NCBI GenBank assembly: GCA_028023455.1
Contig: JAQFVV010006545.1
Span: forward strand, 246,001-310,000
Direction of reading: 5' to 3'
Length of the DNA: 64,000 bases
From: Epiperipatus broadwayi
Taxonomy: Eukaryota > Onychophora > Udeonychophora > Euonychophora > Peripatidae
Shown: in pieces, positions 10,589 to 23,222 of the stretch
How the letters are laid out: each line of letters begins with the position of its first letter
Numbering within the stretch: position 1 is the first letter of the stretch
Notes under the pieces: model-generated
Databases searched by the model: none
What the model saw: the letters and a program-made list of their open reading frames with translations, nothing else
What the model was told of the DNA's origin: nothing
Translations under genes and position numbers: made by a program

Positions 10589-12168
10589 TGTAATGTGCCA
10601 ATGCCAAATTGGCACATGTATATAAAATAATTTTGTATAAAAATTATTATCAAAACCTTTCGGAAAAAAGAATTTGAAAGTGACAATTAATTACTTTAAA
10701 GAGGGGAGAGGGAGTTTTCCTATAAAAAAGAACAAAAAAAAAAAAAAACAAACTAAGAGTTTCATAAAAGTTAAAATTATTATAAATTAAAAGTTTAAAA
10801 AAATATAAAAATCTCTTTTCATTCCAGTTTATTATAATAGATTATATTAGTGCGTGAGAATGTAAACAAAAGTATGCATGTTAGAATAATATTAAAAAAA
10901 TAAATAAATATTGAAATGAAATGTATTTAGAAACACAGTGGTGGACTGCTAATTAAAGATATGAAAACAACACATTTTAAAATAGCTACTACTAATCAAA
11001 TATTCAATCGAAAAACACGTTGTCATATAATTAATCTAAAGGAATTTCGACAACACGTATTGCCGGAGGATATTAAAACAAAAACACTTGGCAGGTATAA
11101 ATAGACTTTTTTTCGTTTTATCATTCATTTTCAGTTGGAGTTTGAAATTCAGTCTAGTTTTACTGTGTCAGTTTACAGAAATGCAGTGCTGAAAAGCCTT
11201 TGGAAATATACGCTTGTGCTCCAGCCCTTTTAGTCCAATAAGATCATCAAAACCTGCCTGAGAAATAATGTCTGGATAACAACACAGAAACCCTCCGTCA
11301 AAACGTGCAGCTGTCTCCAAGAAGAAACCAACGGATTACCATAAATTCTCTTCCATAAACAAAATCTAACCGGTTAGATACAATCCATCAGAAGCAGCAG
11401 AAGTAGCCACCGACAAGAAAAAAAATCCTAGGTATCTGTTTTATTATTATTTACAAGTAGTAGTCACCACTGTAATCCGTAAATATTGAGGAATAACATT
11501 ATATGAACTCTATCATACATAAAAGGAACTATTGATGTGTGTGCGTGAGTTTCAAATGTTATCAATGCTTTATTATTATGTTTGCGAATGAGAGTTAATT
11601 TAAATGTCTAAGATTATGTTGCTTTGTTCATGAAATATCCTATCATATGTTAATGTAAAAAAAAAAAATGTGCGTGTGTGAAATTTGGATTTATAAAATG
11701 TTTAGAATGCGTTTATGTTGGTTAGTAAATTATATTTAAACTTAATTGATGTTGATTGAAATAAATTATCTTTAAAATTAAACTTGATCTGTCGGTCAAT
11801 TCTTTTTATCAATCTCTTATTAACCATAAATATCATTGATTAAAATTAGACTGGGCTGGTTAAGGGAATTGTTTCGAGCGCTGGATTATGAGCCTACCAC
11901 CCGAATATGTTAGTCTTCAGACTAGCTGGCGCCCCGGGGTTTACCCCGAAACAAATAAAGTATTTGGATGGTAGGGGTTTGAATCTAGCAGCCGAGATGG
12001 GCCATTATTGATAGTTAAAGCTATTAATAAGATCTCCCATTTTGCTCGAACGTGCCGGTTCGTTCACCAAACTTTTATAATATTATAAATGTATTGTGAA
12101 GGAGTTTGAAACCGGCCAAAACTTATATATACGTATAAGTAGGTGGGTTTGCTGTACGACCCGGTACA
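10589..12168 (+). mobile_element. LTR-A, 3' LTR
   Basis: Matches 496-2064 closely for 1.58 kb, including the TATA box at 11096-11103. It starts TGTAATGTGCC after the polypurine tract and ends GGTACA. It is followed by TAAA and then TGGCGCCCAACG (12173-12184), the first bases of a primer-binding site, which should not follow a 3' LTR. Either this LTR also served as the 5' LTR of a further element that is now lost, or the element arose by LTR-LTR recombination in a tandem array. Confidence 0.8.
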
Positions 12169-12321
12169 TAAATGGCGCCCAACGCCAACACTACAAAGTG
12201 TATAGTCGAAAGTACTTCTAAAAGAATATAATTTATATAAATTGTACTGTATTTTGATATATATATTGATTTGTATATTACATATATTGTGAAATGAATA
12301 CAGATATCAAACTTTATTTAT

Positions 12322-12324
<3 letters not shown>

Positions 12325-12367
<43 letters not shown>

Positions 12368-12393
12368 TACATATATATATATATATATATATA
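12325..12393. repeat. (AT)n microsatellite
   Basis: Alternating AT at 12325-12364 and 12370-12393 with a GAATAC interruption. It abuts the 5' end of the first Penelope-like element. Confidence 0.95.
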
Positions 12394-13145
12394 ATGTTTT
12401 CATGGTTGAATGATGTAGATAAATTAATAGTTTCTGGGCTGAACTGGGTATTATTTTTCATTACAAACCAATATTTCAACGAACTAGCATCTGCCATTAT
12501 CAAGGTTAACTTTTGAAAGAAAAAATGTTAAAGCTCAAACAATAACATGATTCAGTGTGAGATGAGAAATGAGATTCAACTTGAAATAGTTCAGCATTCA
12601 CAATATGAGGCTTATCAAAATGTTTATTTCCCTCAGTTTTTTTATTAATTAATTTTAAGTTAATATTAAATAAAATGAGAGGCTTCCACATAGCTGGAAC
12701 ATATTGTGGTTTGTCAGCCCTATTTAAACCAGTAGGTCTCTTTAATATTTCAATTGACTCTTATCGTCTTAAATCATAACTTTCCAAATTAGAAAGTATT
12801 TTGTATTGTCAAAATCAGATTTGTGACCAATTTCTAAAAAATGGAAAGTGAAAACTGATGTGCTAATTTTTTGATTAAAAGCATTTCTATGTTTTTAATT
12901 ATGATATTTATTCATCTATTAGACTAACCCACATAGATTCTTGAGCACTGAAACATGGAATTTTATAAACTCCTTGGTATTCCAAAAATATTCTGTCTTT
13001 AGGTTTATATAAAAAAATCACCATTTTTTTTTCCAGTAGAAAAAGTAGTCTTTATATTAAAACAAGATACTCTTCTACAAATTTTATCAGTAACCCCTTT
13101 AATATAAGGTAAACTTACTCTATTAAAAGAAGAATTGTCAATTCT
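12394..13145 (-). pseudogene. PLE1 inverted 3' fragment (GIY-YIG part)
   Basis: Reverse complement of about 13490-14260. On the minus strand 12691-12506 reads NKKTEGNKHFDKPHIVNAEL, the same post-endonuclease tail as at 13966 and 18340. The GIY-YIG segment itself (about 12960-12700) is degraded. The turn-around point is near 13145, at AGAATTGTCAATTCT. Confidence 0.8.
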
Positions 13146-14190
13146 ATCCTTTTTTCTTTTTAGTATGATATTTTTAAATTTACTATGGAAGTGGAAAATA
13201 ACAGATCACTTTTTTTTTCTAGATGTTTTAATTGCAAGAAAATGTGATAAAACATTATCAATATCAGTTTACAGAAAATCCACCCATACAAACAGATATC
13301 TTAATTTTAATTCTCATCATCATCCTGCACAAATTTTTTTTTTGTATCAAAAAATCTGTTGATTAGAGCTTATAATTTATCTAATAAAAACATCTTACTC
13401 AAGAAATAGAACTTATAAAAAATATTCTACTTCTTTAATAATTATAATAAAACATCTTTTGTGAGGCTTTACATAACATTAATACTAAAAAGAAAAAAGA
13501 GAATAGAATCGACAATTTCTCTTTTAATAGAGTAATTTTACCTTATATTAAAGGGGTTACTGATAAAATCAGTAGAAAATTATCTTGTTTTAATATAAAG
13601 ACTACTTTTTCTACTGGCAAAAAAATTGGTGATTTTTTATAAAAACCTAAAGACAGAATATTTTTGGAACACCAAGGAGTTTATGAAATTCTATGTGTTC
13701 AGTGCTGAAGAAGCTTTGTGGGTCAGTCTAATAGATGAACAAATGTCATAATTAAGGAACATAGAAATGCTTTAATCAAAAAATTAGCACATCAGTTTTT
13801 ACTTCCCATTTTTTTAGAAATTGGTCACACACATGATTTTGCCAATACAAAAATACTTGCTAATTTGGAAAGATATGATTTAAAAACCATGAGAGAGTCA
13901 ATTGAAATACTAAAGAAACCTACTGGTTTAAATAGGGCTGATGAAGCACAACATATTCCAGCTATGTGGAATCCTCTCATTTATCTAATGTTAACTTAAA
14001 ATTAATAGGTGAAAAAACTGAGGGAAATAAACATTTTGATAAGTCTCGTGTTGTAAATGCTGAACTACTTCAAGTTGAGTCTCATTTCTTATCTCACCGT
14101 GAGTCATGTTATTGTTTGAGATCTAACGTTTTTTCTTTCAAAAGTTAACCTTAATAATGGCGGATACAAGTCCGGGTCGAAATATACGTT
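13146..14190 (+). pseudogene. PLE1 5' pLTR: RT C-terminus and GIY-YIG remnant
   Basis: 13177-13362 reads the thumb-side end of a PLE reverse transcriptase: [18 protein letters not shown], then [19 protein letters not shown]. The SHHHP block is typical of the family. After several frame breaks, 13660-13965 reads GIY-YIG-type sequence (GVYEILC, then FVGQSNRRTNVIIKEHRNA). The tail 13966-14148 matches the other two copies. This is a second copy of the element's own 3' part placed in front of its body. Confidence 0.8.
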
Positions 14191-14194
14191 TGTA

Positions 14195-14730
14195 ATGGAA
14201 AATACTACATGGTTCAGCCCAAAAACTATTAATTTATCTACATTATACAACTTTGAAAACATTAAATATAATATTATTAATCTTTATGGGGAGAAAATGT
14301 TTTATCATTTAAGAACTTATGAAAAATCTTGCATGAAGAAAGAAAAGTTGTTGTGTGATCTTACATTTCTAATTCATTGTAGAAATAATGAAGTAGTTCC
14401 AAAATGCTGCAGATTAAAGTTTTATTCCAACTCTTTTAAAATAAAAAAACATTCTACAGGTGATCAGTAAAAAAAATGACTTCTTTTATTCAAGATATTA
14501 GGAGAAAGTTAAACTATATTGATTGTTTTTTTTACTGAGAGAACATGCCTAATGTTAAGCAATATTATCCATCCTATTCTTTGATCTATTTTTGATAAAA
14601 TTATTTATTTTCGATTTATTAAAGATTCAGAATTTAAAACTTTGAAACAAAAAAAGAAATTTGCTTCATTAATAAGTAGAAAGGAAAAAGCAATTTACTA
14701 ATAATACTGTGAGTGATTCACATTAGCGGA
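14195..14730 (+). pseudogene. PLE1 N-terminal domain
   Basis: The frame 14195-14470 contains LRTYEKSCMKKEKLLCDLTF, then HCRNNEVVPKCCRLK. This charged pattern (a Lys-rich helix, then FLxxCRxxxVxPxxxRLK) is common upstream of PLE reverse transcriptases. Stops follow at 14468, but the same protein continues brokenly (FKTLKQKKKFASLISRKEKA) to the Merlin insertion site, and resumes at 16470 with LSSDEISLLEKCFNYALAPK. Confidence 0.65.
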
Positions 14731-14741
14731 CTCAATATGTT

Positions 14742-15038
14742 GGCTTTCTATCGTTTAAAATTATAACTAAATTGTTCGAAAATCTTACATATATGCTACT
14801 ATATTACAATTGCATTAAAATTTAATCAAATGTAAAAGATAATAAAAAAAAAAACATTTACTTTTTTAAAAAATTTGAATTTGAATGTTGGATTAATTAC
14901 GCTACATTAATTAAAAAAATTAGTTTTAATTTATTTGAAAGTTAAGAATTTAAATTATCTACAACTTAAGAATTTAAACTATCTACATTTATAGCACATG
15001 TTACAAAAAGAGACACCCTCTGTGTTCAAAAGTTTGTA
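14742..15038 (+). repeat. Merlin left TIR
   Basis: Inverse match to 16163-16446. Its inner segment (14790-14870) is partly repeated at about 15045-15160 (ACTATATTACAATTACAT...AAAATTT...CAAATGTAAAAGATAA), so the left end has an extra internal duplication that the right end lacks. Confidence 0.85.
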
Positions 15039-15194
15039 TATTCTTCTATATTACAATTACATTAAAATTTAATCAATGTAAATTATGTATATACTACTAT
15101 ATTACAATTACATGAAAATTTGTTCAAATGTAAAAGATAAAAAAAAATATTTACCTTTTTAAGCATAATTGTGAACTATGCATACTAGGAAGTT

Positions 15195-15960
15195 GGAGAA
15201 AAAAGCATTTATGCTGTGTCTACTCCAGAAGGAAAATTCATGCAGGTATGGTGAAAACAAAGCTCTGCTAGTACCAGATTGGAATTTCAGCTTATGCTCT
15301 GCTCTCATCCACATATTTTCAACATTCTGGGTGTGTATGTCTTAGTCTTTGGGATGCATGAAGTATTTCTGATGGATGACAACTGAATGCATATACACAG
15401 CATTGTTGAGACTGCTGATGTTATTGTACACAGCCCAGCCTTCTGAAATAATGTGCATATGTGGTAAAATGAACTGCTGTATCAGGCCCTCCAGTGTATC
15501 AGCCATGCTGTCTGGAACTTCTGTCAAGAAGCACTTTCTTGATACTCTTTCTATACTGCCAAGGAGCCAATAACCTTATTGTAAGTCCCTCTGTGGTATT
15601 TGCAGTGGAAATAATACATTTCATCAATTTTGAAGACTAATGGCTTCCCATTGTCATCAAATCCACCGATAACCATCAGATTTGTGTCAACATATCTTGG
15701 CATATTCGCCCTGGAAAAAATTAGCTCAGTCAATTATTATTTTCTTACTGATGCCAGTCTCATGCACAATGTATTGTTGGGGCAAATTATGTGTCCCAAA
15801 ATACACTATGTTTATAATTGTTCCTAGAGGCAGAAGACTTTGGGAAAAGAAAGACCCCTTTCTGATTGAGCTGCGGTGGCAACATATTCTGCATTGCAAT
15901 CTACACCCATATAAGCCTGTAGGATACATCACCAGTAAACAACAAACACCACACTATTGG
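15195..15960 (-). pseudogene. Merlin transposase, broken
   Basis: Read on the minus strand in three or more frames. 15932-15726 has a Cys/His-rich start (CRLQCRICCHRSSIRKG), then FFSQSLLPLGTII and the block to ISKKIIID. 15733-15551 has GGFDDNGKPLVFKIDEM, then KYHRGT, matching the family's VEIDES...KYxRG first-Asp region. 15527-15342 has ILPHMHIISEGWAVYNNI, then a SVVIHQKYF block; the usual IxSDxW Asp is Glu here. After a stop near 15340, HTQNVENMWMRAEHK supplies the final Glu region, and SRALFSPYLHEFSFW ends the protein. The role is DDE cut-and-paste transposition. Stops and shifts make it inactive. Plus-strand frames here are shadows. Confidence 0.8.
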
Positions 15961-16162
15961 CATAGTGTGTAGTTCTTTGGATGGAGTTTTCATGCAAGTC
16001 ATTTGATGGTTAATTCCGGAGTTTGGTAGGAATTCCATAATTGATGCAGATTCCATTCTTCTGTCAGAATAGCAGCAACATTCAAAATTTTATCATTTGG
16101 AATTAAACATGTAGCAAACATTTTTTCCAACTATAAAATTGTACACGTGTGCGTGTAATTCG

Positions 16163-16446
16163 AACTTTTGAACACAGAGAGTGTTTTTTTTTATGTAACA
16201 TGTGCTATAAATGTAGATAGTTTAAATCTTAACTTGTAGATAGTTTAAATTTTTAACTTTCAAATAAATTAAAACTAATTCTTTTAATTAATATCATGTA
16301 ATTAATCCAACATTCAAATCTTTAAAAAGATAAATGTTTTTTTTATTATCTTTTACATTTGATTAAATTTTAATGTAATTGTAATATAGTAGCATATAAG
16401 TAAGATATTCAAACAATTTAGTTATAATTTTAAACAATAGAGGGCC
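16163..16446 (-). repeat. Merlin right TIR
   Basis: Inverse copy of 14742-15038, ending AATAGAGGGCC, followed by the 8-bp target repeat AATACATT. Confidence 0.85.
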
Positions 16447-16453
16447 AATACAT

Positions 16454-17767
16454 TGGGGCTGCTAAAGTAAAACTTTATCAAAAATTTATCCCATCATCAA
16501 CTTTCTTCTGATGAAATTTCTCTGTTGGAGAAATGTTTTAATTATGCACTGGCTCCTAAACATATTCCAGTTGAAAATATTATATGCAATATATAATCTT
16601 ACTTAAAATATATAGATTTACACACAGCCAATCTTATTATATTTGAAGTTTGTGATATCTTAATAAATATGAAACCACCAAAAAATAATTTATCTAAAAA
16701 AGAATTTATTGCACTTCAAAATGTAAAAAAAGATAATTTTATTGTTGTTAATCCAGCAGATAAAAGAAATTCGACTGTTGTACTTAATTGTTTAGATTAT
16801 AATAATAAAATCGTAGATTTATTAAATGATGGAACTTATAAAAACATTATTATTAGAGATCCTCTGACATATTTAAAGCAAAAGACAAAATGTCTAATCA
16901 AATGTTCTAGTATAGATGAAGATATGAAATTAAAATTTCTTCCAGAGAAGGTTCTTCATTATATCCTAAATTTTATGGTTTGCCTAAAATTCATAAACCT
17001 GAGATACTATTGTGACCTACTGTGTGTGCTATAATTTCTCTCACACATGTTTTGGCTCTATATTTAGCCCAATGCTTACAACCATTGACAGACAAAATTC
17101 CATCAAGAATTAAAAATTCAAGTCATTTTATTTCTATCATTAAAAACTTAAAACTAACTGGAAATGATTTATTGATTAGTTTTGATGTTTCTTCGATGTT
17201 TACTAATATTCCTGCTGAAGAAGCCTTAAGTATAATAGCACAATACAATGATTTACCTGGTATTATTATTCCATTAGTGAAGCATTGCCTTGAAAATACA
17301 TTTTTTCTTTGTAATTCTCAAAAGTTTAAACAAATTAAAGGACTTTCTATGGGATTTCCATTGTCACCTATAATTGCTGATCTGTTCGTGGATAATTTTG
17401 AAAGTCAAATATATGCCGCTACTAAAAAACCTTTTTTTGGCTTAGATATGTGGATGATACATTTGTCATATGGCCTCATGGCATTGATGCCTTAAAATCT
17501 TTTCTTGTTTTTATAAATAAGTGGCATCTAAATACTAAATTTACTATGGAAGTGGGAAATAACAGATCACTTTTTTTTCTAGATATTTTAATTGCAAGAA
17601 AATGTTATGAAACCTTTTCAATATCAGTTTACAGAAAATCCACCCATATAAACAGATATCTTGATTTTAATTCTCATCATCACCCTGCACAATTTTTTTC
17701 TGTAGCAAAAAATCTGTTGACTAGAGTTTATAATTTATCTGTAAAAAACATCTTACTCAAAAAATAG
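16454..17767 (+). pseudogene. PLE1 reverse transcriptase
   Basis: Begins within the N-terminal domain (LSSDEISLLEKCFNYALAPK). From 16669 it reads NPADKRNSTVVLNCLDY, the KADKG-like fingers motif, and on to DPLTYL. A frame shift near 16935 leads to KFYGLPKIHKP-type sequence. 17022-17495 carries motif A (LLISFDVSSMFTNIPAEEAL) and motif B (GLSMGFPLSPIIADLF). A further shift near 17445 leads to motif C, YVDDTFVIW, just before 17465, then FFLDILIARK and the SHHHP block at about 17680. Catalytic Asp residues are present, but shifts and stops kill the frame. The enzyme would act by target-primed reverse transcription together with the GIY-YIG domain. Confidence 0.85.
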
Positions 17768-17959
17768 AACTTCCAAAAATATTCTACTTTCTAATAATTA
17801 TAATAAAAACATCATTTGTAAGGCTTTACATAACATTAATACTAAAGAGAAAAAAAGAGGATAGAATTGACAATTTCTCTTTTAATAGAAGAATTTTACC
17901 TTATATTAAAGGGGTTACTGATAAAATCTGTAAAAGACTATCTTGTTTTAATATAAAGA

Positions 17960-18327
17960 TTACTTTTTCTACTGGCAAAAAAATTGGTGATTTTTTATAT
18001 AAACTTAAAGACAGAATATTTTTGGAACACCGAGGAGTTTATGAAATTCCATGTTTGCAATTCTCAAGAAGCTATGTAGGGCAGTTTAATAGACAAATAA
18101 ATGTCAGAATTAAGGAATGTAGAAATGCTTTTAATCAAAAAATTAGCCCATCAGTTTTTACTTTCCATTTTTCAAAAATTGGTGACAAACCTGATTTTGA
18201 CAATGCAAAAATACTTTCTAATTTGGGAAGATATGATTTAAGAACCATGAGAGAGTTAATTGAAATATTAAAGAGAACTACTGGTTTAAATAAGGCTGAT
18301 GAAGCACAATGTATTTCAGCTATGTAG
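17960..18327 (+). pseudogene. PLE1 GIY-YIG endonuclease domain
   Basis: The frame 18022-18327 reads EHRGVYEIPC, then RSYVGQFNRQINVRIKE, the GIY...YIG pair written as GVY and YVG. It continues with HFSKIGDKPDFDNAKIL and RYDLRTMRELIEILKR, a C-terminal helix common to these elements. The upstream link to the reverse transcriptase (17770-18020) is full of stops. The second Cys of the usual C-x-x-C after YEIPC is not seen (CLQF). Confidence 0.8.
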
Positions 18328-18576
18328 AAACCTCTCATTTTATCTAATATTAACTTAAAATTAATAGGTGAAAAAACTGAGGGAAATAAACATTTTGATA
18401 AGCCTCATATTGTGAATGCTGAACTACTTCAAGTTGAATCTTATTTTTCATCTCACCCTGAGTCATGTTATTGTTTGGGATCTAACCTTTTTTTCTTTAA
18501 AAAGTTAACCTTGATAATGGCGAAATGCTAGTCTGTCAAAATATCGTTTGTAGTGAAAACTAATAGGTGGTTCGGC

Positions 18577-18580
<4 letters not shown>
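18328..18580 (+). mobile_element. PLE1 3' end with weak hammerhead-like remnant
   Basis: Shares its tail with 14000-14230 and the inverted copy at 12400-12660. The stretch TTGATAATGGCGAAATGC...GTCAAAATATCG (18510-18547), and the better-preserved inverted copy near 12470-12510, are in the place where PLE pLTRs carry a hammerhead ribozyme. The core here (TTGATAA instead of CTGANGA) is too degraded to call. Confidence 0.4.

Positions 18581-18656
<76 letters not shown>
18581..18656. repeat. (TA)n microsatellite
   Basis: 38 uninterrupted TA units directly after the PLE1 3' end. Frames reading through it are artefacts. Confidence 0.95.
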
Positions 18657-18658
<2 letters not shown>

Positions 18659-20084
18659 AATGGGAAGGGGTGGGTGAGTGTGGATGGAAAGTAAGTAGAA
18701 TTGAACTGGGCTGATGGGAAAACATCACATCATCACTCCCAGTCCATTTAAATTATAAAAGTATGAGATTAGAAAATCTCTGAGATCATTGAGAGATCAA
18801 CCAGTTAACTCAGAAGAGCAACTAAAAGCATAATTATAAATTCAACCAGCATTATGAAGTAAAAGTAAGTATAATTCAAATACCATTCAGCATCATTAAT
18901 GATGGGAATAAACAAATTAGTACAATAAATCAGAATAAAATCAACAGACCATCTTGTGGCTGGATTTGCACAATAAAAAATATAAATCAACAGTCAACCT
19001 TGTGACTGGATTGGAAAATGAGTCTTCTGTAGCCCAGGCTAACTTTTGTGCCTTTTCCAGCTTGGGCAATTATTTAAACATAACTTGGATGCACCAGCTT
19101 AGTGCCCATCCATTAAAATACACAATAGTCAGATAATCTCAGCAATAATGCTGGGACATCAAAACATGCTGATCATCATCAATGCTCAGGCCACTTGTAC
19201 TGGCCAACTATAAACTTAAATTTTTAATAAGACTAAGATAAAATAAAAAATAATAGTGCATGGGCTTTAAAGAGTATCCTCTTTTGCACCAACCAGGATG
19301 ATGATTGATCATTTCTGGATGCTCCAAAGCACTAAGTACATATCCCCATTTATACATGTCCAAATTTAGCCCAGAGAACACAAGATCTATTACTGTATGT
19401 GACCAAGAGGTGATGGAATACAATTTTAATAATTAAATACAATTTTATTAACAACAAAAAAACTGAATTTAGGTCTTATAAGGGTTCTGATTTTGAAAAG
19501 TATACATTGAGTTACATGATTAATAAATTAGGTTTATTAAAAACCCATTCAGCTCACAGGCATGTGGCTTGATACAAAATAAACATGTTTGAATTAACAT
19601 TTAATTTAGAAAAATGATCAAAATTTTACACATAAGTGTCTATCTGACACACATTGTTATTTACAATACCTCTTGACATATATAAGCACACGTATGTGTG
19701 TGAATTTTTTGATTTTGATTATAATACAAAATTTCAAATGATCACATTGAGATTTAAATAATTACTATTCAACATTTAAATTGTTACATTGATTTACATA
19801 TATGTGTGCACAAACGTGTGATTTATAATATGCAATTAATATTTTAAAAAAAATGAATTGACATTTAATCAAAAAAAATTTAAATTTTACATATATGAGT
19901 GTGCGTGTATATATGCACACTGACTTTTATCTATTTCAACTTGTTACAATAATATTATATTTTTTCATAATTAATTCATTTGGAAAACACATAAATTTCA
20001 CACTTATGCATGTGTATCAATATTTAAAAAAATCAGTTTAACAAATTCTATTATAGCTTTCTTTTATTTTTAAAAAAATATATA
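18657..20084. other. No gene seen
   Basis: AT-rich DNA without a credible frame. The only structure is a short imperfect tandem repeat near 18935-19015 (AATCAACAG, then CTTGTGGCTGGATT and CTTGTGACTGGATT). TATA/TGTG-rich words occur at 19670-20010. Confidence 0.5.
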
Positions 20085-20178
20085 GCATCTTGCATTGGTG
20101 GTCGAGAGGTCAGCGTGACTGCCTTGCATTTGCAAGCAGTTGCCCGGGTTGTGGGTTTACATCTCAGCTGATGCTATG
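20085..20178 (+). mobile_element. tRNA-derived SINE, copy 1
   Basis: Reads like a decayed tRNA: GGTGGTCGAGAGGTCAGCG (D-arm and A-box region), an anticodon-like GCCTTGCATTTGC, and a B-box-like GTGGGTTTACATCTC, ending GCTGATGC. Related copies on the minus strand lie at 30178-30300 and 33713-33813. It lacks a clear A-tail here; a TA-rich run follows. It is not a functional tRNA gene: the arms do not pair properly. Confidence 0.65.
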
Positions 20179-20954
20179 ATACTTTATATATATATAGTCA
20201 ATTTTCCAGAGGTTCAAAAGCTTTTTATTAGGTTACCACTTAACTAATTATAAATGTCTTTAAATTTAAAAATATAGATTTAAAATGTCTTTCAAATGAA
20301 TTATTGAAAAACAACTCACTTTTGTATGCAAGTTTATATGTGCTTCTCTTCGCATATGTAGACACAGCAACATATGTATAACTACTTCTTTATTCAGCTG
20401 GTGTTTTTCTTGGGCAAGTTGGTTCTTTTGAGCCATCATAAAAATATAATCCAAGTTTGTTGTCACTATCAGGTAAAAGTATAATCCATGTATAATGTTG
20501 TTCTATAGTTGGTCTCCTGTCTGTGTAGAACTGTTCTAAGCAAGTAGCTGTTCTTTCTATGTTTAAGGCTATGAATTACAGCACAAAGAAGTGAGTCATT
20601 TTCTCCATGTGAATTCAAACTCCTGCTAAGGAAAACAGTCTATTATCTTGCCTTCAACTACACCAGTTTATGGTAGCTATTCTGCAAATTCTCTGGTCAG
20701 CTAAAACCAACTGCTGCACTTTATCAAGTTTCAGTAAAATATTGAAACCAACTTTCAGCTGACTGTCCTTACAAAAATTATTATCCAGACTGCTGATATT
20801 TTTTATCAGCTCTTTTTATAAATTCATTTGAGGTGTTATAACAACACCTTGATTAAAAACAGAATTTTATTTTTATCTCTCTAATCCCTTGGAATCTATA
20901 TACATGTTTTTACTTAGGGGATTTTTAATAGATAAAAGTGTTTTTACATTTCAA
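20179..20954. other. No gene seen
   Basis: AT-rich non-coding DNA. The minus-strand frame 20266-20466 has no recognisable domain. Confidence 0.5.

Positions 20955-22424
<1,470 letters not shown>

Positions 22425-22502
<78 letters not shown>
22425..22502. repeat. (AT)n microsatellite
   Basis: 39 AT units followed by a T-run, just left of the inverted hammerhead repeat pair. Confidence 0.95.
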
Positions 22503-22514
<12 letters not shown>

Positions 22515-22557
22515 AATACAAATTATATTCATATATTTGGAATTAAACTGTAATATA

Positions 22558-22830
22558 GGGAATTTGAACAGAAACATTCAAATTCCCTTCAGCTATTCAC
22601 TCTATCTCATATAACCAATACACATGATCACACACATGTGAAAATAATAAATGATCTTCAATATATATAGTTTATGCTGAAACAGCACTCATCTGTTGGT
22701 CCAGATCCCCATCTCCCACACATATATACAATGAGTATTCAATTTATATTAAGATAGCAAATCTTCAAACTTCTATGAACACGCTTCAATCTACTCCACC
22801 CTACAACTCTTCAGCCATCAATACCACCCA
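22558..22830 (-). mobile_element. Hammerhead repeat R1 (inverted partner)
   Basis: Reverse complement matches 22960-23230: the leading block (GCTGAAGAGTT...GGAGTAGATTGAAGC), the hammerhead region, and the tail up to AATTTGAACAGAAAC at the outer edge. With R2 it forms a foldback unit of about 670 bp between (AT)n tracts. Confidence 0.75.
22653..22705 (-). ncRNA. Hammerhead ribozyme, degenerate (R1)
   Basis: On the minus strand: GATCT, CCAA, then CAGATGA in place of CTGATGA, stem II TGCTG...CAGCA, then TAAA in place of GAAA, then AGATC closing the outer stem. The outer helix still pairs (GATCT with AGATC), but two core changes should abolish cleavage. Confidence 0.55.
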
Positions 22831-22959
22831 TAACTCTTCTGTGTATGTGAATGTACAAGCACCTATACAAGAGTGATTATAGTGAATTAAAGATCAACAT
22901 GAGCATGGCAATAATATTGGCATCAATAGGGATTTGGTTGTACCAACATCAGATTTTTA

Positions 22960-23222
22960 ATTGTATGGATGGTTGAAGAGTTGGAGCATGGAGTAGATTA
23001 AAGCTTGTCCATTAAAGTTTAAAGATTTTCCATCTTACATAAACCAAGCACTGATTATATGTATATGTGTGAGGAATGATGGTATGAACCAACTGATGAG
23101 TGCTGGTTCAGCATGAAATATGCATATTGGAGACCATTTATTTTTTTTACATGAGTGTGATTATGTGTATAGCTTATACGAGATAGAGTAGATAGTTGAA
23201 AAAAGTTTTAAAGTCTGTGTTC

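Larger units (their letters stand above)
14742..16446 (-). mobile_element. Merlin-type DNA transposon with about 290-bp TIRs
   Basis: Terminal inverted repeats at 14742-15038 and 16163-16446 begin GGCTTTCTAT and GGCCCTCTAT (read inward). They are flanked by AATATGTT (14734-14741) and AATACATT (16447-16454), an 8-bp target duplication with two mismatches; 8-9 bp is the size known for Merlin. The inside carries a minus-strand transposase of the IS1016/Merlin type. The element interrupts PLE1 coding sequence. Confidence 0.85.
12394..18580 (+). mobile_element. PLE1: Penelope-like element with tandem and inverted pLTRs
   Basis: The order is: inverted 3' fragment (12394-13145), direct copy of the 3' half (13146-14190), N-terminal frame (14195-14730), Merlin insertion (14742-16446), reverse transcriptase (16454-17767), GIY-YIG endonuclease (17960-18327), 3' untranslated end (18330-18580). 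The 3' part at 17530-18580 repeats 13146-14230, as in the pseudo-LTR arrangement known for Penelope-like elements. (AT)n tracts abut both ends. All frames are interrupted, so this copy is dead. Confidence 0.85.

Noticed and set aside
16480-16530. CTGATGAAATTTC near 16507 as a hammerhead
   Set aside because: It lies in PLE1 coding sequence (LSSDEIS), with no complementary stems.
20085-20178. tRNA gene with an Ala-like TGC anticodon
   Set aside because: Acceptor, D and T arms do not pair correctly, and two related dispersed copies exist, so it is a SINE.
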